Positions 15,243 through 27,484 of a DNA stretch of 34,347 nucleotides are shown piece after piece (position 1 is the stretch's first letter; the number at the start of each line of letters is the position of its first letter). The DNA lies in the NCBI GenBank assembly GCA_025928935.1, contig JAICNB010000032.1:1-34347 (forward strand). The letters run 5' to 3'. The notes beneath the pieces are model-generated. The model did not search any database. It was not told the origin of the DNA and worked only from the letters and a program-made list of their open reading frames with translations. The DNA comes from Acidimicrobiia bacterium (GTDB taxonomy: Bacteria > Actinomycetota > Acidimicrobiia > Spongiisociales > ZC4RG35). Made by a program: the position numbers and the translations under genes.

Positions 15243-17776
15243 GCACCGGCAGGCTCAGGGTCTATCTCGGTGCCGCCCCCGGGGTCGGCAAGACGTACGC
15301 CATGCTCGAGGAGGGCCATCGTCTTCGAGCTGCAGGCCGCGACGTGGTCATCGGTTACGTAGAGCCTCACGCTCGCGCCGACACCGAAGCCATGATCGGG
15401 GACCTCGAAACCATCCCCCGTCGCACGATGGAGTACCGCGGCTCCACCTTCGAGGAGATGGACCTGGACACGGTGCTGCGCAGGGTGCCCGAGGTCGCCC
15501 TCGTCGATGAGTTGGCCCACACCAACATACCGGGATCAGCCAACCCCAAGCGATGGCAAGACGTCGACGCGCTTCTCGACGCCGGAATCGACGTTCTGAC
15601 GACACTCAACATTCAGCATCTCGAGTCCCTGAACGACGTCGTATACGAGATAACCGACATCGTCCAGCGTGAGACGATCCCTGACGCCGTCGTCCGCCGG
15701 GCGGAGGAGATCGAGTTGGTCGACCTCACACAGGAGGGGATCAGGGAGCGGATGGCGTCGGGCAAGATCTACCCGGCGGAGCGAATCGACGCCGCCCTCG
15801 GCAACTACTTCCGGCCCGGGAACCTGGGAGCCCTGCGCGAGCTCGCCCTCTCCTGGACAGCTGATCGGGTGGACGAGGCTCTGGCTCGATATCGGAGTGC
15901 CCACGGCATCCAGCACCAGTGGGAGACAAAGGAGAGGGTGGTTGTGGCGATCGCCGGTGCGATTGGCGGAGACGACATCGTCAGACGTGCCGCGAGGCTC
16001 GCCATGAGATCGCGCGCCGACCTGCTCGGAGTCTTCGTCCGACCCACCGACGGGCTGACCGACGAGACGAGCACGGCACTCACCGGGCAGGTCGGACTGT
16101 TGCAGAGCCTGGGAGGCCGGTATCACGAGGTGGTCGGAGACGATGTGGCCTCGTCTTTGATCGGATTCGCCAAGGGGGAGAATGCCACCCAGCTCGTCCT
16201 TGGGGCCTCGCGACGCTCCCGCTGGCAGGAGCTCCTGCTCGGCTCACCGGTATCCCGTGTGGTCCGCATGGCAGGCGACATTGACATACACGTCATCTCG
16301 TATGAGGGCGCCAGGCCCCGGCCCAACCGCCGACGGCGTTCGCGTGACGTGTTGAGCCCGGTGCGGCGGGCTTCGGCGTGGGCCCTGGCCCTGCTCGGGC
16401 CACCCGTGATCACTTGGGCCCTACTCACCTGGTTCGACGCTCCGCTACACAACGTGCTCCTCGTCTATCTCCTCGCGGCGGTCGGAGTCGGCGTTGTCGG
16501 CGGCGCCCTGCCCGCGGCGGCCACAGCGGTGTTGGGATTCTTCCTGGCCAACTGGTACTTCACGCCGCCGGTTCGCTCCTGGACCATCAACAGCGCAGAC
16601 AACCTGTTCTCGCTGTTCGCCTTCCTCTTCGTCTCCTTGGCGGTGGGGCTTCTGGTCGGGATCTCGAGACGTGGTGCGGCCGAAGGGCGACGGGCGCGGG
16701 CCCAGGCCGAGGCATTGGCCGCCACGGCGGCACCGGGTCACCCTGTCTTCGCTAGCGACGAGACGGGCCTGGTGAGTCGGATCAGGGAGACGTTCGGGCT
16801 GGAGGCTGTCAGCGTCCTCCGCCGGGACGACGCGGGTTGGGAGACACTGGCCTGGGACGGGAGCATGGTCCTCGACGCTCCGCAGAAGGGCACCGAGATG
16901 ATCGACCTCACCAACGGCGCGGTCCTGGTCATCCTCGATGGGAAGCTCTCCAACGACGACCGACTCGTGTTGCGAGCATTTGCCGCCCAGATCGTCCAGG
17001 CCATGGAGCGGGAGGTGCTCGAACGGGAGGCTGGGTCGGCTGAGGCCATGGCCGAGACCGATCGCCTGCGCACCGCCCTGCTCGGCGCGGTGTCGCACGA
17101 CCTCCGGACCCCGTTGGCCACGATCAAGGCCTCTGTGACGAGCCTGCTCGAGACCGACGTGGCATGGAGCCCGGCGCAGATCGGGTCCTTTCTACGGACG
17201 ATTCTGGAGGAGACAGAGCGTCTCAACCGCCTGGTGGGGCGTTTGCTCGATGCGAGCCGTGTCCAAGTTGGGGCGGTCCATGTGTTTTTCCGCCCAGTGG
17301 GACTGGACGAAGTCGTCAACGCCGCGGTGGCGGGCCTCGGAGTGAGCCGTGACCGGGTGGTGGTGGACATCCCCGAGACCCTCCCGGAGATCCAGACCGA
17401 TCCGGCGCTCCTCGAGAGGGTGGTCGCCAACCTGGTCGAGAATGCCCTCGTCTGGTCTCCTGGTTCCCAGACGGTTCGGGTCAGCGCCGGTGAGATCGCC
17501 CGGCGTATCGACCTGCGGATAAGCGACCGTGGGCCTGGCATACCCCAAGACTCCCGGGACACCGTCTTTCAGCCTTTCCAGCGTCTCGGCGACTCTGCTG
17601 CCAGCGAAGGAGTGGGGTTGGGCCTCGCCGTCTCCAGGGGCCTGCTGGAGGCGATGGGCAACGAACTGACTATCGAGGACACACCGGGGGGCGGCACCAC
17701 GATGGTGATCGGGTTCAAGATCGCTGGTCGCATCGTCGTCCCCGATGTAGTCGAGCCGGAGCCCCATCGTGTCTAG
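15239..17776 (+). CDS. kdpD: KdpD potassium/turgor sensor histidine kinase
   Basis: An 845-residue full-length KdpD. In order: the N-terminal KdpD domain with Walker A GAAPGVGKTY (11-20) and Walker-B-like VALVDELAHTN; a universal-stress-type domain (about 230-355; ERVVVAIAGAIGGDDIVRRA); the four-helix DUF4118 sensor (about 375-475); a GAF-like region; the HisKA box with phospho-acceptor His620 (AVSHDLRTPLATIK); and the HATPase domain (NLVENALVW, RISDRGPGIP, GVGLGLAVSRGLLEAMG). It senses low potassium and phosphorylates KdpE. Every catalytic motif is intact although the kdpFABC target is destroyed. GTG start overlapping the previous stop by four bases; overlaps kdpE by eight. Confidence 0.96.
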   Translation: MSTGRLRVYLGAAPGVGKTYAMLEEGHRLRAAGRDVVIGYVEPHARADTEAMIGDLETIPRRTMEYRGSTFEEMDLDTVLRRVPEVALVDELAHTNIPGSANPKRWQDVDALLDAGIDVLTTLNIQHLESLNDVVYEITDIVQRETIPDAVVRRAEEIELVDLTQEGIRERMASGKIYPAERIDAALGNYFRPGNLGALRELALSWTADRVDEALARYRSAHGIQHQWETKERVVVAIAGAIGGDDIVRRAARLAMRSRADLLGVFVRPTDGLTDETSTALTGQVGLLQSLGGRYHEVVGDDVASSLIGFAKGENATQLVLGASRRSRWQELLLGSPVSRVVRMAGDIDIHVISYEGARPRPNRRRRSRDVLSPVRRASAWALALLGPPVITWALLTWFDAPLHNVLLVYLLAAVGVGVVGGALPAAATAVLGFFLANWYFTPPVRSWTINSADNLFSLFAFLFVSLAVGLLVGISRRGAAEGRRARAQAEALAATAAPGHPVFASDETGLVSRIRETFGLEAVSVLRRDDAGWETLAWDGSMVLDAPQKGTEMIDLTNGAVLVILDGKLSNDDRLVLRAFAAQIVQAMEREVLEREAGSAEAMAETDRLRTALLGAVSHDLRTPLATIKASVTSLLETDVAWSPAQIGSFLRTILEETERLNRLVGRLLDASRVQVGAVHVFFRPVGLDEVVNAAVAGLGVSRDRVVVDIPETLPEIQTDPALLERVVANLVENALVWSPGSQTVRVSAGEIARRIDLRISDRGPGIPQDSRDTVFQPFQRLGDSAASEGVGLGLAVSRGLLEAMGNELTIEDTPGGGTTMVIGFKIAGRIVVPDVVEPEPHRV

Positions 17777-18485
17777 CCAGGGAAGGATCCTCCTGGTCGA
17801 CGACGAGCCGCAGATCCTGCGTGCACTGGCCATAAATCTCAAGGCCATCGGCTATCAGATCGACGCCGCCCACAGTGGCGAAGAGGCCCTGCAACGAGCG
17901 GCTGCCCAGCGTCCCGATGCGGTGATCCTCGATCTCGGGTTGCCGGGGATCGATGGGGTCGATGTGATCCGCGGCTTGCGAGGCTGGACCGATGTCCCGA
18001 TCATCGTGTTGACCGTTCGTGAGTCCGAGCGCGACAAGATCCAGGCACTCGACGCCGGAGCGGACGACTACGTCACCAAGCCGTTCGGCATGGGCGAGCT
18101 CCTCGCCAGGTTGCGGGCGGCCCTGCGCCGCTCGTTCCCAGACGACACGGCGGGGGCAGTGGTGACAACACCTCATTTCACCATCGACCTCCAGGCGAAA
18201 CGGGTGATTGGCTTCGACGGCTCCGAGATCCGGCTCACGCCGACCGAGTGGGGAATCGTTGAGGTCCTGGTCCGCAATCACGGCAAACTGGTCAGCCAGA
18301 CCAAGCTTCTGCACGACGTTTGGGGACCCCAGTACGGCGAAGAGACCAACTACCTGAGGGTATTCATGGCCCAGGTCAGACGAAAGCTCGAACCTGAACC
18401 GGGCGCACCCAGGTACTTCATCACCGAGCCGGGAATGGGCTACCGGTTCCAGCTTCCCCAGTCGGAGATGACGAGCATTCCCTGA
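17769..18485 (+). CDS. kdpE: KdpE response regulator (OmpR family)
   Basis: A 238-residue regulator: receiver domain with acidic pocket LLVDDEP (Asp11-Asp12), phospho-acceptor Asp55 (ILDLGLPGIDG) and Lys104 (YVTKPFG), followed by a winged-helix DNA-binding domain (RLTPTEWGIVEVLVRNHGKL, then NYLRVFMAQVRRKLEPEPG, then EPGMGYRF). The GTG start overlaps the end of kdpD by eight bases. KdpE classically activates kdpFABC, which is broken here. The same region now leads to a KimA-like importer, so that gene is the natural candidate target. It is followed by a 135-base gap before amt. Confidence 0.95.
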   Translation: MSSQGRILLVDDEPQILRALAINLKAIGYQIDAAHSGEEALQRAAAQRPDAVILDLGLPGIDGVDVIRGLRGWTDVPIIVLTVRESERDKIQALDAGADDYVTKPFGMGELLARLRAALRRSFPDDTAGAVVTTPHFTIDLQAKRVIGFDGSEIRLTPTEWGIVEVLVRNHGKLVSQTKLLHDVWGPQYGEETNYLRVFMAQVRRKLEPEPGAPRYFITEPGMGYRFQLPQSEMTSIP

Positions 18486-18526
18486 TCGAGCTGGTCGGCC
18501 CGAGTCAGGCAGGCCCGTGTGATCCT

Positions 18527-18578
18527 GTTAACGACCTCTTCGGCGAGCAGAAACATTTCTGAAACACAGCGCCGAAAC
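18527..18578 (+). promoter_or_regulatory. Possible nitrogen-regulator (GlnR-like) site before amt
   Basis: Between kdpE and amt lie GTTAAC (18527-18532) and three copies of GAAAC, at 18550, 18561 and 18574. The first two are exactly 11 bases apart, and the first overlaps an AGAAA/TTTCT inverted repeat (18549-18560). Actinobacterial GlnR boxes alternate GTnAC and GAAAC elements at 11-base spacing, and amt is a classic GlnR target. The match is partial, since no second GTnAC box is correctly spaced. Confidence 0.4.
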
Positions 18579-18620
18579 GATGCCGCAGCAACGGAGCCAT
18601 CCGGTTCGGGAGGAGTGCTG

Positions 18621-22528
<3,908 letters not shown>

Positions 22529-22638
22529 GCACCTTGCGTGTAGGCCGGCCCTGCCCACGAATCCTTGGATTTCCCGCGCCCAGAGCCGCGCCGATGAGTA
22601 TTCGGAGTTTGGGAAGTCATCTCTGCTGGAGGTGACAT

Positions 22639-23328
22639 ATGGCCGCATACGTATTGATACCGGGCGCCGGTGGTGATCCGTGGGAATGGCACCTGCTCGC
22701 GGCCGAACTCGAATCGCGCGGGCACGACGTCCTACCGGTCCGACTGCCTGCCGGAGACGAGGGTGCCGGCTGGAGTGAATACGCCGCCGCCGTGGTCGAG
22801 GCGATCGAGGACCGGGGCGACGTGATACTGGTCGCCCAGTCCCTCGCCGGGTTCACCGCACCGCTCGTCGCCCAACAGGTTCCGGTCGACCTCATCGTCC
22901 TGCTCAACGCGATGATTCCTCTCCCCGGTGAGACCGGGAACGAATGGTGGGCGAACACCGGGCAACACGAGGCCGAACAGGCCTACTTCGCCAGCATCGG
23001 CCTGCCCCCCGACACCGCCGACGACGAGGTGGCGGTCTACATGCACGACGTCCCACCGCAGGTGGTGCAGGAGGCGGCCAGCCGCATCCCGGAGCAGACG
23101 ATGACGCCGATGGAGCAGCCGTGGCCGCTCGAATCCTGGCCGGACGTCCCGACCCGGGTCCTCATCGGGCGCGACGACCGGTTGTTCCCGGCGAAGTTCC
23201 AGGTTCGGATCGCGAAGGAGCGTCTCGGTCTCGATGGTGACGTGATCGAAGGCGGCCACATGGTGGCCCTCAGCCGCCCTGCGGAGGTCGCCGAACGGCT
23301 GGAGGCCTATCGCCGCCAGACGGGATGA
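22639..23328 (+). CDS. Alpha/beta hydrolase (esterase/EstC-like)
   Basis: A 229-residue alpha/beta-fold hydrolase. The oxyanion region is LIPGAGGDPWEWHLL (6-20), the nucleophile elbow VAQSLAGFTAP with Ser68, the acid loop VLIGRDDRLFPAKF (Asp179/Asp180) and the catalytic His207 in EGGHMVALSRP. The pattern (short protein, A-Q-S-L-A-G elbow, GGHMxxLSxP end) is that of small esterases and hydroxynitrile-lyase-like hydrolases. GGAGG six bases before the ATG is a strong ribosome site. The substrate is unknown. It is followed after nine bases by a broken copy of the gene at 27485. Confidence 0.88.
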   Translation: MAAYVLIPGAGGDPWEWHLLAAELESRGHDVLPVRLPAGDEGAGWSEYAAAVVEAIEDRGDVILVAQSLAGFTAPLVAQQVPVDLIVLLNAMIPLPGETGNEWWANTGQHEAEQAYFASIGLPPDTADDEVAVYMHDVPPQVVQEAASRIPEQTMTPMEQPWPLESWPDVPTRVLIGRDDRLFPAKFQVRIAKERLGLDGDVIEGGHMVALSRPAEVAERLEAYRRQTG

Positions 23329-23337
23329 TTCCAATAC

Positions 23338-23444
23338 GTGGGCTTCCCCTTCCGTCTCTACCGGGATCTACTCCGCCCGCCGGCGAGGTTGCAGTGACCC
23401 TCGAGGTCGTCGACTCTCCGACGGTGGATCGTCGCTGCTTCTGA
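23338..23444 (+). pseudogene. Broken N-terminal copy of the gene at 27485
   Basis: A GTG at 23338 begins VGFPFRLYRDL, matching MGFSFHLYWDL at the start of the gene at 27485. After a frameshift near 23372 the similarity continues in another frame as AGEVAVTLEVVDSPTVDRRCF, against AQEVSVTLEVIEPPSVDRLYF in the intact gene, and then meets a TGA at 23442. Only about 35 codons are left. The matching residues in two frames, in the same order, identify it as a decayed paralogue rather than chance. Confidence 0.75.
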
Positions 23445-23726
23445 CCCCTTCCGTGGGGGACCCGCGCAACGAGCACTGTCGGGTCCATGATCTGGGCCGC
23501 CTGACCAGGGCTGCGGTTGGCATCGATCCCGATCCTCACGCCGAGGAGCAGACGATCATGCACGACACGCCCACCGACGACACCTCAGCGGCCCGAGCTG
23601 ATCCCACTTTCAAGGCACGACCGAAAAGCCCTGGTTCCGGCGTGGCATTACGATGCCTGGCCCGGTCATCCACGATTCGACGATGCCAGATCCGGTCAAC
23701 GCTCTGAACCACGCCCCGGCTGACTT
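23445..23726 (+). other. Gap without a confident gene
   Basis: This 282-base stretch separates the broken paralogue from the ABC permease genes. All three plus-strand frames hold only short open stretches. One frame ends in a 25-codon ORF (ATG 23653, reads MPGPVIHDSTMPDPVNALNH) whose TGA at 23728-23730 overlaps the permease GTG by four bases, which could be a tiny coupled peptide or the end of a lost gene. I recognise no family. Confidence 0.35.
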
Positions 23727-24683
23727 GTGACACTGGGGTCGTTCGCACGCCGACGCGTGCTTCAAGCGCTGGTGACATTGCTGGCATTGACACTCGTGGT
23801 CCACGCTGGCATCAGCCTGATCCCGGGTGACCCCGTCCGGGCTCTGTTCGGGTTCGTGCCACCGTCACCGGCGGAACTGGCCGAGTTGCGCGCCCGCTAT
23901 GGCCTCGACCAGCCCTACCCCGTGCAGTACCTGTCCTATTTGACCCAGCTGGTGCAGGGCAACCTGGGAGTGACCATAAGTTTCACCCCTCAGCCGGTGA
24001 AGAGGGTGGTAGCCGCGACCCTCCCGACGACTGCGGTCTTGATCGGTGTGGGGCTTCTCCTCCAGCTGACCACGGCCTACGGCCTGACCGTCCTATCGAT
24101 GCTTCGCCGCAGCAGGCTGATCTCCGCCCTCACCTGGTGGGTTGCCGTGGTGGCCACGGCCGCCCCTGTCATCTTCACGGCATGGGCGCTCCGCTCGTAT
24201 TTCACCCGTGGTTATCAAGGGCTCGACTGGTTCCCCTACCCCTTCGACGGCACGGCGAAAGCCTATGTGCTGCCCTTGATCGCCCTGGTGACCATGCTCA
24301 CCGGCCCGGTGGTCCTGCTGTTTCGTAGCGAGCTCCTGGGCACACTCCGGTCGACCTTCGCCAGGTTCGCCATGGCCAGCGGGCACTCGGATCTTCGCAT
24401 CGTGTCGGTGCACGCCGCCAAGGCGTCGGCCGGCCCGGTGATCGCCTACCTGGGCGCCAGCCTCGGGTATCTGCTGACGGGTGTGGTGATCGTCGAGTCG
24501 GTCTACGACATCCCCGGTGTCGGCAACCTGATCCTCGACAGCGTGGCGCGGCGTGACCGTGCCGTCGTCGTCGGAGGTGTGCTGGTGATCTCGGTGCTGG
24601 CCATCATCGGGGGGATGGTCGCCGACATCGTGGCGGCAGCCATGGACCCTCGCATCAGACTCGAAGGGGATGGCGCGAGATGA
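23727..24683 (+). CDS. Peptide/nickel-type ABC transporter permease (DppB family)
   Basis: A 318-residue DppB-type inner-membrane permease: first helix ALVTLLALTLVVHAGISLIP, then GDPVRALFGFVPPSPAELAEL and RARYGLDQPYPVQYLSYLTQ, the family's periplasmic loop (normally ending in a short G-L-S/G motif, here GNLGVTISFTPQPV). Six helices follow. The C-terminus carries VIVESVYDIPGVGNLILDSV, a strongly conserved DppB segment. The usual cytoplasmic EAA loop is weak (SGHSDLRIVSVHAAKASAGP, with HAAKAS where typical members read HALRNA). GTG start without a clear ribosome site. Coupled to the next permease by ATGA. No binding protein or ATPase gene is beside it. Confidence 0.88.
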   Translation: MTLGSFARRRVLQALVTLLALTLVVHAGISLIPGDPVRALFGFVPPSPAELAELRARYGLDQPYPVQYLSYLTQLVQGNLGVTISFTPQPVKRVVAATLPTTAVLIGVGLLLQLTTAYGLTVLSMLRRSRLISALTWWVAVVATAAPVIFTAWALRSYFTRGYQGLDWFPYPFDGTAKAYVLPLIALVTMLTGPVVLLFRSELLGTLRSTFARFAMASGHSDLRIVSVHAAKASAGPVIAYLGASLGYLLTGVVIVESVYDIPGVGNLILDSVARRDRAVVVGGVLVISVLAIIGGMVADIVAAAMDPRIRLEGDGAR

Positions 24684-25504
24684 GACCGAGACTGCAAAGC
24701 GCGGCGTCGGTGAGATGGGTGACGAAGGGCGCCGCCTTCGTGCTCGCTTGCGCGGCTCTCCTCGCGATCTTCTCGGAGGCACCGGCCGGCCTCGATCCCA
24801 GAGGTTGCTCCCTCGAGCGTTCGCTCGTCCCGCCGTCATTCCCGGCGCACGTGTTCGGGTACGACCTCCAGGGCTGTGACCTGTTGGTGCTGACGATGGC
24901 GGGCACCCGCAATTCCCTGCTGGTGGGCGTCCTGGCCACGATCCTGGCCCTGGCCGTGGCGATCCCGGCCGGCACGACGGCCGGATTCGGCGGGGGTTGG
25001 TTAGACGGTCTGGTGGGACGGCTGGTAGATCTGGTCACCGCCCTGCCGATCATCTTGATCGGGCTAGTGATCCTCAGCGGGCTCGACGATCGCGGGGTGC
25101 TCCTGGTGGCAATCGTCATGGCGGTGGCCGCCTGGCCGATCTACACACGGGTGATTCGCGCGGCGACATCGAGGGAGTCCGAGCAAGCGCACGTCGATGC
25201 GGCCAGGGCACTGGGTGCGTCTCGCTTCCGCCTGCTCGTCCGGCACGTGATTCCGGGCTCTATCGGATCCGTCATGGCGGTCATCCCGGCGACGATCGCC
25301 TTCACGATCGGGGCCGAAGCATTGCTCAGTTTTCTGGGGGCGGGCCTCCAGATGCCAGACGTCTCATGGGGAAGCTTGCTGGCTGAGGCACAGAGGTACA
25401 TCCGCCAGGCACCTCATCTCATGCTCCCCGGCCTCTTTCTGCTCATTGTGACCGGGGCTCTCGTGGTCGTGGGCGAGGCGGCTCGGGTGCGCCTGCCGGA
25501 GTGA
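24680..25504 (+). CDS. Peptide/nickel-type ABC transporter permease (DppC family)
   Basis: A 274-residue DppC-type permease, partner of the preceding gene, with which it overlaps by four bases. It has about six helices and a good EAA loop for ATPase contact (DAARALGASRFRLLVRHVIP, about 172-191), followed by SFLGAGLQMPDVSWGSLLAE, the family's conserved periplasmic segment. The N-terminal family motif, usually like GTDxxGRD, reads here FGYDLQGCDLLVLTMAG with Cys66, and another cysteine (Cys43) lies in the same outer loop, so a disulphide is possible. It ends the plus-strand run; the epoxide hydrolase converges from the right. The missing subunits must be encoded elsewhere or be lost. Confidence 0.88.
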   Translation: MRPRLQSAASVRWVTKGAAFVLACAALLAIFSEAPAGLDPRGCSLERSLVPPSFPAHVFGYDLQGCDLLVLTMAGTRNSLLVGVLATILALAVAIPAGTTAGFGGGWLDGLVGRLVDLVTALPIILIGLVILSGLDDRGVLLVAIVMAVAAWPIYTRVIRAATSRESEQAHVDAARALGASRFRLLVRHVIPGSIGSVMAVIPATIAFTIGAEALLSFLGAGLQMPDVSWGSLLAEAQRYIRQAPHLMLPGLFLLIVTGALVVVGEAARVRLPE

Positions 25505-25577
25505 CTGCCCGGGCGCCGCAGCAACAAACTGGCGAAGCCAAGAAAGCGATGGGCTGAGCTTCATCCGATCTGGTTGG

Positions 25578-26762
25578 TCACCCCTCAACCAGACGGAAGA
25601 ACCCACGGATGTCCTCCAACAGGAGGTCGGGCGCGTCGTAGGCCGCCCAGTGGCCGCCGCGGTCGTATTCGTTCCACGACACGATGTTGCGGTGGTCGCG
25701 CTCGGCGAGACGACGCACGGGCCGGAAGTCGTAGGCGAAGCTCGCCAGACCGATCGGCACCGTCGTCGGCTCGGTCGGATGCTCGGCGTGGCCGTCTTCG
25801 TAGTACATGCGGCCCGAGGAGCCCCCAGTGTTGGTCAGCCAGTAGATCGACACATTTGTCAGGATCTCGTCTGGGCTTGGGGCGTTTCCGAACAGCTGAC
25901 CGCTCCAGGCGAGCTGTCCGGCCGGGGAGTCTGCGAGCGCATGAGCGACATTCTGTGGCTTGGTCGACAACAGCGCGGAGAATCCCGACATCTCTTGGTT
26001 GAACAACTGCAGGAACTGCAGGTTCTCGAGATCGGCCTCGCTGAGCCCATCGAACTCGTCGGGGTCGCCGGAGGGGAAGGAGAATATCTGCGTCACGTGG
26101 ACACCAGTCACGTGGTCGGGAGCGATGCGGCCAAGCTCGGGCGACACGAGCGCCCCACCGTCGTTTCCGTGGGCGCCGTATCGGTCGTAGCCAAGTCGGC
26201 GCATGAGCTCCGCCCAGGCTCGGGCGATCCTGTAGCGATTCCACCCCGCCTCATGGGTGGGCCCCGAGAACCCGTAGCCCGGGACCGAGGGGATGACGAC
26301 GTGAAACGCGTCGGCTGGATCGCCACCATGTGACCGGGGATCGGTGAGCTCGTCGATGTGCCCCAGGTACTCCACCACGGTGCTCGGCCACCCGTGGGTC
26401 AGGATCAGTGGCGTGGCGTCGGGCTCCGGGGAGCGGACATGGAGGAAGTGGATGTTCTGGCCGTCGATGGTGGTGGTGAACTGGTCATATGAGTTCAGCC
26501 GGGCCTCCCAGACGCGCCAGTCGTACCCATCGCGCCAGTGCTGCACTAGCTGGCGGACATAGTCGACGGGTACGCCGTACTCCCAGCCGGGAGGGACGGG
26601 TCCGATGGCTACTCCAGTGCCACGTTGCTCCTCAGGGAGCTCATTGGCCCATCGAGTGCGGTCGAGTCGATCGCGGAGATCATCCAGGTCGGCCTGGGCG
26701 ATGTCGACGCGGTAGGGCTCGATGTCGGCCTCGGAGCGGGTCTCACGATCTGGACCGGTCAT
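25578..26762 (-). CDS. Epoxide hydrolase (EHN-domain, alpha/beta fold)
   Basis: A 394-residue microsomal-type epoxide hydrolase. The N-terminal EHN domain starts PYRVDIAQADLDDLRDRLDR and includes TRWANELPEE. The oxyanion motif is HGWP (123-126), the nucleophile Asp201 lies in AHGNDGGALVSPELG, and the catalytic His is in DRGGHWAAYDAPDLL near the C-terminus. It adds water to an epoxide through an ester intermediate. The ATG at 26762 is fixed by AAAGGAG six bases upstream; the open frame further upstream is a shadow of the TetR gene. It is divergent from that TetR gene across 81 bases packed with palindromes, so it is the likely target of that repressor. Confidence 0.93.
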   Translation of the reverse strand: MTGPDRETRSEADIEPYRVDIAQADLDDLRDRLDRTRWANELPEEQRGTGVAIGPVPPGWEYGVPVDYVRQLVQHWRDGYDWRVWEARLNSYDQFTTTIDGQNIHFLHVRSPEPDATPLILTHGWPSTVVEYLGHIDELTDPRSHGGDPADAFHVVIPSVPGYGFSGPTHEAGWNRYRIARAWAELMRRLGYDRYGAHGNDGGALVSPELGRIAPDHVTGVHVTQIFSFPSGDPDEFDGLSEADLENLQFLQLFNQEMSGFSALLSTKPQNVAHALADSPAGQLAWSGQLFGNAPSPDEILTNVSIYWLTNTGGSSGRMYYEDGHAEHPTEPTTVPIGLASFAYDFRPVRRLAERDHRNIVSWNEYDRGGHWAAYDAPDLLLEDIRGFFRLVEG

Positions 26763-26775
26763 TTCGGACTCCTTT

Positions 26776-26825
26776 CGGAACGAACCGTTCCGTTCCAAAA
26801 TACCAGAACGGAATGTTCCGGTCCA
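26776..26825. promoter_or_regulatory. Nested palindromic operators between epoxide hydrolase and TetR genes
   Basis: Two palindromes are seen: CGGAACG-AAC-CGTTCCG (26776-26792) and CGGAA-TG-TTCCG (26809-26820). A wider inverted repeat pairs TTCCGTTC (26788-26795) with GAACGGAA (26806-26813). For the hydrolase, a -35-like TGGACC (26820-26825, minus strand) and -10-like TATTTT (26797-26802) are 17 bases apart, so the palindromes sit over and just past its promoter. TATTCT (26830-26835) eight bases before the regulator ATG suggests a nearly leaderless TetR message. This is the classic layout of an autoregulated TetR repressor. Confidence 0.7.
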
Positions 26826-26843
26826 ATGGTATTCTTGTGTCAA

Positions 26844-27476
26844 ATGCCCAATCCGAACCAGGGTTTCAGTGGTCGCCGAGCCGAAGCGGCGCGCAACGAT
26901 GACCTCATCCTCGAGGCGGCCCGCGAAGTGTACGTCTCCGATCCCCACGCACCCATCTCGGCCGTTGCGCGGCGGGCAGGCGTGGGCATCAGCGCCTTGT
27001 ACCGCCGGTTCGAGAGCAAGGAGGACCTGCTCCGCCGGCTGGCTGCCGACGGCTTGAAGCGATATCTCGCCGAGGCAGAAGCTGCCCTGACCGACGACGC
27101 CGACCCGTGGACCTCGTTCGTCACGTTCCTGCAGAACATCGTGGACGCCGACACCGCCTCGCTCACGCTGCGTCTCGCCGGCACCTTCTCCCCGACCGAG
27201 GAGTTGATCGCCGACGCGGCCAGGTCCCAGGAATTGAACGTCCTGTTGGTGGAGCGGGCGAGGGCTGCTCGTGAGCTCCGCCCCGACTTCGATGTCAACG
27301 ACCTCGCGTTGATCATCGAGCAGATCGCGGCGATCCGGGTGGGCGACATAGAGCGGACCCGGCAGCTCAGGCGGCGATATCTGGCCCTGACACTCGAAGC
27401 CCTGCATCGCCCCGGCCCGGCTCGACTACCCGGCCCTCCTCCCACCTGGGAGGAGATCAGCGGACGGTGGGGCTAG
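26844..27476 (+). CDS. TetR-family transcriptional regulator
   Basis: A 210-residue TetR-type repressor. The helix-turn-helix occupies about residues 37-57 (ISAVARRAGVGISALYRRFE) after RNDDLILEAAREVY. The C-terminal ligand-binding half is helical (TSFVTFLQNIVDADTASLTL, DVNDLALIIEQIAAIR). The ATG at 26844 (reads MPNPNQGFSG) directly follows the intergenic operator; the frame is open upstream only as a shadow of the hydrolase gene. It probably represses both itself and the divergent epoxide hydrolase and responds to an epoxide or aromatic-type ligand, which is inference from layout. The next gene starts nine bases after its stop. Confidence 0.92.
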   Translation: MPNPNQGFSGRRAEAARNDDLILEAAREVYVSDPHAPISAVARRAGVGISALYRRFESKEDLLRRLAADGLKRYLAEAEAALTDDADPWTSFVTFLQNIVDADTASLTLRLAGTFSPTEELIADAARSQELNVLLVERARAARELRPDFDVNDLALIIEQIAAIRVGDIERTRQLRRRYLALTLEALHRPGPARLPGPPPTWEEISGRWG

Positions 27477-27484
27477 TCGAGGAC

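Noticed and set aside
26763-27407. 215-codon upstream extension of the epoxide hydrolase frame
   Set aside because: It covers the operator region and the whole opposite strand of the TetR gene. The strong ribosome site at 26762 gives the correct start.
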